NCBI RefSeq assembly: GCF_008843165.1
Contig: NZ_CP044427.1
Coordinates: forward strand, 868,001 to 932,000
DNA: 64,000 bases
From: Ornithinimicrobium pratense
GTDB lineage: Bacteria > Actinomycetota > Actinomycetes > Actinomycetales > Dermatophilaceae
Direction of reading: 5' to 3'
Shown here: piece by piece, positions 63,822 through 64,000 of the stretch
How the letters are laid out: the number at the start of each line of letters is the position of its first letter
Position numbering within the stretch: position 1 is the stretch's first letter
Translations under genes and position numbers: made by a program
The notes under the pieces: model-generated
What the model was told of the DNA's origin: nothing
Seen by the model: only the letters and a program-made list of their open reading frames with translations
Databases searched by the model: none

Positions 63822-64000
63822 CTAACCGGCCCGGCGGGCCCGCGCCTTGCGCCGCTTCAGGGCCCGACGCTCGTCCTCGGACAGTCCTCCCCAGACGCCG
63901 GCGTCCTGACCGGTCTCCAGTGCCCACTTCAAGCAGGTGTCGATCACCGGGCAGGTGCGGCAGACGGCCTTGGCCTCTTCGATCTGCTGCAGCGCCGGGC
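63822..64000 (-). CDS. whiB1: WhiB-family iron-sulfur regulator, WhiB1 type (C-terminal part)
   Basis: Only the last ~59 codons are in the window; the 5' end is beyond 64000. Visible: LQQIEEAKAVCRTCPVIDTC with three of the four cluster cysteines, KWALETGQDAGVWGGLSEDE and the basic tail KRRKARARRAG. GQDAGVWGGLSEDERR is the WhiB1 pattern; in mycobacteria WhiB1 is essential, binds a 4Fe-4S cluster that reacts with nitric oxide, and partners the primary sigma factor. Confidence 0.9.
   Translation of the reverse strand, partial: PALQQIEEAKAVCRTCPVIDTCLKWALETGQDAGVWGGLSEDERRALKRRKARARRAG

Overview
This is a chromosomal window of roughly 70-72% G+C from an actinobacterium. The order of genes is the conserved core neighbourhood known from Mycobacterium tuberculosis between about Rv3219 and Rv3282 (whiB1, secA1, hpf, comF-like, lpqB-mtrB-mtrA, sahH, manB, whiB2, fbiA/fbiB, the TIGR03089 gene, a cpsA-type LCP gene, a fadE25-like gene, purE/purK, birA, accD5/accE5, maf). 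Mycothione reductase, F420 synthesis genes, two WhiB proteins and acyl-CoA carboxylase epsilon all point to Actinomycetota. My best guess is Micrococcales, near Intrasporangiaceae/Ornithinimicrobium; this is an inference from gene content and recalled synteny, not a search.

Layout. 1-6,990: partial DadA-like oxidoreductase, Maf, a frameshifted DUF885 gene, MOSC protein, acyl-CoA carboxylase epsilon and beta, then divergent BirA and an enoyl-CoA hydratase. 7,035-14,230: a two-component pair, GtrA, PurK-PurE, a luciferase-like oxidoreductase, an SdpI-like membrane protein and an acyl-CoA dehydrogenase. 14,261-23,830: Ser/Thr kinase plus LCP cell-wall ligase, a GT2 glycosyltransferase, a two-subunit 3-oxoacid CoA-transferase, TIGR03089 protein, a DNA glycosylase and the F420 genes cofE-cofD. 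23,965-33,306: whiB2, giant GT2 membrane protein, DUF5719, a degenerate zincin, DUF3499, phosphomannomutase, Trm112-like and SIS proteins. 33,398-37,108: a three-gene insert (tryptophan dioxygenase, kynureninase, mycothione reductase). 37,118-48,896: ahcY, mtrA-mtrB-lpqB, comF-like, hpf (with a small leader ORF), a YcaQ-like protein and secA. 48,991-57,220: Rv3235-family and LysM genes, unknown proteins, a BldC-like regulator divergent from a SAF/CpaE-like pair, DUF6912, P5C dehydrogenase, DUF2505. 57,338-64,000: giant NAD-glutamate dehydrogenase, PdtaS sensor kinase and the 3' part of whiB1.

How it works together. Most genes are housekeeping: fatty and organic acid metabolism (acyl-CoA carboxylase, hydratase, dehydrogenase, CoA-transferase), purine synthesis, envelope building and its control (LCP, kinase, mannose supply, MtrAB-LpqB, SecA), and amino-acid catabolism feeding glutamate (P5C dehydrogenase, then NAD-glutamate dehydrogenase). 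About twenty starts carry a TAnnnT hexamer 6-8 nt upstream and no Shine-Dalgarno, so leaderless transcripts are the rule; true Shine-Dalgarno sites are seen mainly inside operons and at regulators.

No tRNA, rRNA, CRISPR, insertion sequence or prophage was seen, and no gene-free stretch exceeds about 180 bases. The less ordinary signals are an over-represented octamer GGTATGCC in all reading frames and both strands, overlapping divergent promoters of birA and the carboxylase gene, a shared T-(Q/R)-x-(I/V)-P motif in the kinase and its LCP neighbour, two single-base lesions in C runs, a leaderless 26-codon ORF before hpf, and a DnaA-box-containing palindrome beside the BldC-like/SAF/CpaE locus.
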